Positions 59,785 through 64,000 of a stretch of 64,000 nucleotides of DNA are shown piece by piece. Location: positions 36,855,136 through 36,919,135 of the forward strand of contig NC_079149.1 in the NCBI RefSeq assembly GCF_945859685.1. Direction: 5' to 3'. A program made the translations under genes and the position numbers. Source of the stretch: Eupeodes corollae (taxonomy: Eukaryota; Arthropoda; Insecta; Diptera; Syrphidae). Below the pieces are notes generated by a model. That model did no database searches. It was not told the origin of the DNA and saw only the letters and a program-made list of their open reading frames with translations. Position 1 is the first letter of the stretch, and each line of letters starts with the position of its first letter.

Positions 59785-59837
59785 AGATAATGCCATGCCA
59801 GAGGTCTTGGGTTCAATCCGTTTTTTTTTTTTTTTTT
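59785..59837 (+). repeat. SINE head fragment followed by a poly-T run
   Basis: AATGCCATGCCAGAGGTCTT and GGGTTCAATCC (B-box) match the SINE head. The copy breaks off into a run of about 17 T at 59820-59837. Only the anticodon-arm to B-box part is left. Confidence 0.65.
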
Positions 59838-59939
59838 CTTTTTCACGTGTTATGTAAAGATATTATAAAATCTAATTAAAGTCCTTAGCGTTATTAGCTG
59901 CTCGAGAGATATTTTAGGTTAAATCATTTTTAAATTTTA

Positions 59940-60262
59940 TTTGCTGTAGTGGAAAACCCCATAGGAAGTTATTGTAATGGATCCGATTTGTCGAATTGAA
60001 AATTTTGACATTTCTCGACGTTTCAAGGTCAATAGAGTCGAAATAAAAGATTTTTAGAAAGATTTCTGTGCGTGCGTGTCTCGTACGTTCCTACGTCCGA
60101 ACGTTTGCGACGTTTTTTTCGTCGTCCATAGCTCAAGAACCAGAAGAGATATCAACTTCCAATAAATATTGTAATGCAGATAATAATGCAGAAAGTTGCA
60201 GAAAAGACTGTCAGAAAAATTGCGTGGGTGGTTTTTGAAAAAAAAAAAACGGACTTGTAGTG
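59940..60262 (-). repeat. A/T-rich dispersed repeat, right-end fragment, inverted
   Basis: In reverse orientation this matches the right part of copy 2: CACGCAATTTTTCTGACAGT, then the GACGACGAAAAAAACGTCGC region, CTTTTATTTCGACTC, GAAACGTCGAGAAATGTC and the end ATTACAATAACTTCCTATGG. It faces the copy at 60545-61395 head to head across about 280 bases. Confidence 0.7.
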
Positions 60263-60544
60263 GTCACCCTATGACTCCGAAATCATCACAATTATTACTT
60301 GAATGATTGCTTGCAGACTTAATGTAAAGTTTAGTATAAGCTTAATATCGTAATTAGCTCTCCGCAGTCTGCACACTCACAGTTACCATTTCTAGTTGTT
60401 TGACTAAACAGAGTCAGTCGTTGATGATTCGCCCTGCAGTTAACACGTAGATAAGCTAGATTAAGTTTAGTAAATAAAATTGGATTTTTATATATAACTG
60501 TGAAATCAGAAATAATAGTTATTCGCTCGCCGTATACCACATTA

Positions 60545-61395
60545 GACTGTTTGAATTTTTTTTAAATAAATATTTTCTGTGATATAAAATAAGTTTGAAG
60601 CCAATATTTATAATTTTTGAAAAGCTTTTTGAGTCGAAAGTAAATTTTTACTAAGTTTTATTAATTTTTTTTTTGTAAAAAAATGTCAATTCGAATTTTC
60701 TCAAAATGTTACCGAATATTGAAAACAATATTTCTTATAAAATAAATAACAAGTTTTTGAAAAGATATTTGAGTCGAAATTCAACCTACTTTGAGTAATG
60801 TTTTTTTTTTTGGTTTTTATTTTTTATAAAAAAAACTGTCAATTCGATTTTTTTCAAAATTTTATCAGATTTCAAAAACATTATTTTTTGTTGCAAAAAA
60901 TTATTTTAGAGATGAAATCATATTTAAGTCGTAAAATTTTCTAGGTGATAAATTTTTTTTTATTTATAAAAAAACCTTTAATTAAATTTATGTCGAAAAA
61001 TATACCTTTTCACCTTTTTCAAGTCTCTAGCGGCATTGGTTCGTGGAATATTTAGGGCTCACCAAACTGTTCACCTTTTTTTTAAACTGCTATGGTAAGA
61101 AAACCACTCACGCAATTTTTTTGAGAGCCCTTCTGCATTTTTCTGCCTTATTATCTGTCTAACAACATTTATTTGAAGTCGATATCTCTTCTGGTTCTTG
61201 AGCTACGGACGACGAAAAAAACTTCGTGAACGTTCGCACGTCGCACGTACGAAGGGTATCCCGAGAGTACGAACGTACTTACACTCTCACACTCAAATAT
61301 CTCTCTAAACCCCTTTTATTTAGATTTTCTGAAAACTGTCAAAATTTTCAATTCGAGAAATAACTCCTATGGGAAGTTGATGAACAAAGTAAAGA
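60545..61395 (+). repeat. A/T-rich dispersed repeat, copy 4 (left-truncated)
   Basis: It begins within the tandem units (TTTGAAGCC at 60595, TTTGAGTCGAAA at about 60628 and 60768), continues to CACGCAATTTTTTTGAGAGC (61110-61130), TTCTGGTTCTTGAG (61189) and GACGACGAAAAAAAC (61209), and ends with TGTCAAAATTTTCAATTCG then ACTCCTATGGG near 61370. Confidence 0.75.
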
Positions 61396-62289
61396 AATTT
61401 AAAGTTATTCGGTAGAACTTTTAGGTCAAGGAACTGAGTTCAACTAAAATAGGTTGCTTACAGAAAAAGTTTTTTTTTCATACATATTTTCTTTTAAATG
61501 CTAACGCATTCTCTATTTTTGTATGTATTTATTATTTATTAAAATGAAGGAATTATGTCGAGACTAAGATTGCCTTAGTAAATGCCATTTTCTTAGATCA
61601 CATAAATATGGACAAATATTGATCATCTAACTTTAAATGCGCTGTCAAGGCCAACAACTTAGTAAAATCAGAACTACTTAGAGGAGTATTGGAGGATTTT
61701 TTCTGTTTATGGTTTTTAGTAACATTTTTCTATAAGTTTTTGTATAAGATGTTTACTTGCGAGCTTTCGACATAAAGGATCTATTAAGTAAATATGCGAT
61801 ATGCCGATTGAAGAGAAGGTGAAAAAAGTGGGTACAGGAATTCCATACGTCTGTTCTGTCTTCGCTTATTAACCATTAGATCGATTGAGTTTAAACTTGG
61901 TAATTAAGATTTTAAGCATATGGTGTTGTTAAGGCCAAACAGATTATATTTCTAAGCACTTAATAACTTAATACCAAAAATATTTCTAAAATATTAAAAT
62001 TTTGTAAAAGAAATTATTTCAAAATAACCCCCGCTCTAACAATTTTAATATTTGTTTTAATAATTTAAGGTTTTTTTTAAATTTAAATTTAAGGTATTTT
62101 CCAGGTTAATTTTAAAATTTTAAAATGTGTGTAGGAACATTTTCATTCATCGAGCTTAATTCAAGCTATAAACTATATCTAGCTAGATGAGGAAGAGGCA
62201 GGTGAAAGGGACAGTTTTGGAAAAAATTGCAAAAGCGGAGGTGCTTTTGATGTCAGATATCTGTCTATTTTCTTCCATCCAGAGTTCTT
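61396..62289. other. Non-coding spacer
   Basis: A/T-rich unique sequence with T and AAATTT runs near 62040-62120. No gene or element ends are seen. Confidence 0.5.
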
Positions 62290-63644
62290 AGATTATATAA
62301 TTGGAGGCGTCCAATTGCACTTATGTCCCTTCTTTCCAAGGTCATGGAAACACTGATACATTTTCAGCTTAAGAAATATCTTGACGAACAGAAACTTCTA
62401 AATAACCGGCAGTATGGCTTTCGTTGATATAGATTTACTGGTGACCTCATGGTTTATCTCACCGAACAGTGGAACAAATCTCTACATCGTTTTGGAGAAA
62501 GTAAGACTATTGCACTTGATATTTCAAAGGCATTTGATAGAGTTTGGAATCAAGCTCTCTTACCGAAAATGCGTGTTTTTGGTATTGATGAATCTCTTCT
62601 GTGTTGGGTTAGAAATTACCTTTCGGACCATTCAAGTCAAGTAGTTTTGGACGGGTTCAAGTCTGTTAACCACAATTTAAATGTTGGTGTGCATCAAGGC
62701 TCTGTTTTGTCTGCGACACTTTTCCTTATTTTTTAAATGATCTTTTGTCTGAAACTTCTAACCCACTTAATTGTTTCGCTGATGACAGTACCGACAGCTT
62801 TTCATATTCGTTTTTAGATTCTCATCGTTGTTCTTCGGATGTGGACTACCAAAGGCAGCGTATGATAAGCTCATTAAATTCTGATCTTGACAGCATTGTC
62901 CAATGGGGAATCAAAAACCGTGTAGAATTTAATGCTTCGAAAACTCAATGCTGTCTACTGTCACAAAAGCGTAACCCTCCCATAATGCCACTTTCCATTA
63001 GTTGAACTTGCACAGAGGAGACTGAACAACTATCAGCCCTAGGTGTGTGGATCACAAACCACTTGTTGTGGAGTGATCACATATTCGACATCGTAAGACA
63101 AGCTGCTAAGTGTTTAGGTTTTCTCCGAAATGCAAGAAGTTTTTTACCCCTTCTGATTTGGCTATAATCTATAAAGCCTATATTCTTCTAAAACTCGAGT
63201 ACAATTCCCATAACCGGGCAAGTGCTCCTATAACCTACTTGAGTCTCCTAGACAGAATTCAAAAGAGAGCTCTAAAAATAATAGGTGACCGTTGTCTAAC
63301 TGAAACTCTTGTGTCTCTCGAGCACCGTCGTAAGGTTTCATGCCTGTCATTATTTTAAAGCTTCTTTCATAAAAAATGCTCTAATGAAATAGACAGCTGC
63401 ATTCCTCCCCTCAAACAATTCAACCGTAATACCCGTTCTTCTCGGAACGCTCATCAGTTTACCCTGGAGCCCACTTTCGGTAAACTACAGAGATTCTTTC
63501 TTCAGTCGCACCACACGAATGTGGAATGCTTTACCAGACTCAATGTTTCCCACTCATTACAATGTCCTTTGTAATAATATCATCCCTCCCTAATTGCTCG
63601 CACTCGCTTAAAGATGATAAGGGCATAACAAGAAATAAAAAAAA
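62290..63644 (+). mobile_element. LINE family A copy, polymerase half, plus strand
   Basis: From RRPIALMSLLSKVMETLIHF (62305 on) through TIALDISKAFDRVWNQAL, motif A with its Asp (62506-62565), FGIDESLLCWVRNYLSDHSS, GVHQGSVLSATLFLIF, motif B (62690-62736), a stop at 62736, then NCFADDSTDSFSYSF, motif C (62769-62815), NSDLDSIVQWGIKNRVEFNA, LSALGVWITNHLLWSDHIFD and LLDRIQKRALKIIGD (63248-63295). It ends in an A-rich tail at 63632-63644 after ATGATAAGGGC. It is the least damaged copy of family A here, with few breaks, but lacks everything upstream of the polymerase. Confidence 0.88.
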
Positions 63645-64000
63645 CGTGTTTTAACGATTTCAGTTCTTGAAATATGTACGAGTATGTCCTGATAAAAAGA
63701 CCATACTTGAGAGGCAGTTTCAAAAAGAGATGCTGTTCAAATTGGATTATGATAGAGAAATGTATTGTTTTATAAAGTGAGTAGTGAATTCCTTTGACCA
63801 ACGTTTTGCAAAGCCAAGTGCTGTGTTGGTTTTAGGTGTAATATTATCAATATAAAGAAATATAAAAGAAAGTCAAGGTCGATATAACCTCAACAAAGGG
63901 AATGCGTTTTTTTATGAAGAAAGTATTGAGGGGTAAAAAAGTAATTGACTAAAATTTGTTTATATTTATATCGAGGCTGTTCTTCCATCATCAGATAAAC
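63645..64000. other. Non-coding DNA to the window end
   Basis: A/T-rich unique sequence. The minus-strand frame at 63580-63801 has no domain. Nothing is recognised. Confidence 0.45.

Overview
This window is insect genomic DNA, most likely from a fly (higher Diptera). It is AT-rich, has many short A/T and TAC/CATA microsatellites, and contains one clear host gene, a ribosomal protein S19 gene on the minus strand at 4404-4874. Nothing else is a confident host protein gene. A short spliced-transcript-like segment at 44416-44850 is a possible second transcription unit. Roughly half of the window is transposable elements or other repeats, most of them broken and several nested in one another.

Layout. 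1-4358: non-coding host DNA with a GC-richer island near 2.2-3.2 kb. 4359-4916: RpS19 with a 5' TOP-like tract and a polyadenylation signal. 5.3-15.9 kb: decayed retroelements and transposons: LINE family A copies, a LOA/I-like LINE with RNase H, a ZMYM1-like hAT relic, a 265-bp TA-flanked MITE and an RTE-clade LINE. 17.9-20.9 kb: a longer RTE LINE with an endonuclease and a deleted reverse transcriptase. 23.9-27.7 kb: a hAT element interrupted by a complete-ended Tc1 element. 28.1-31.4 kb: an RTE copy split by a CR1/jockey-type LINE.

From 35.6 to 43.6 kb lies about 8 kb of large tandem repeats: monomers of about 0.76-0.98 kb arranged in a three-monomer higher-order pattern of about 2.36-2.48 kb. 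On both sides, and again at 54.6-57.8 and 59.9-61.4 kb, sits an A/T-rich dispersed repeat that carries internal tandem subunits of about 165-178 bp. At 46.4-48.8 kb a DD41D (rosa-type) mariner interrupts a LINE. At 53.5-57.8 kb are tRNA-headed SINEs, one split by a TTA-flanked MITE, and an internally deleted Helitron inside the A/T-rich repeat.

No bacterial-style operons, CRISPR arrays or rRNA genes were seen. The elements do not form a pathway. What ties the region together is insertion history, which can be read because several host repeats rejoin in register, and sometimes in frame, when the inserted element is removed in thought. Family names rest on motifs recognised by eye; no database search was possible.
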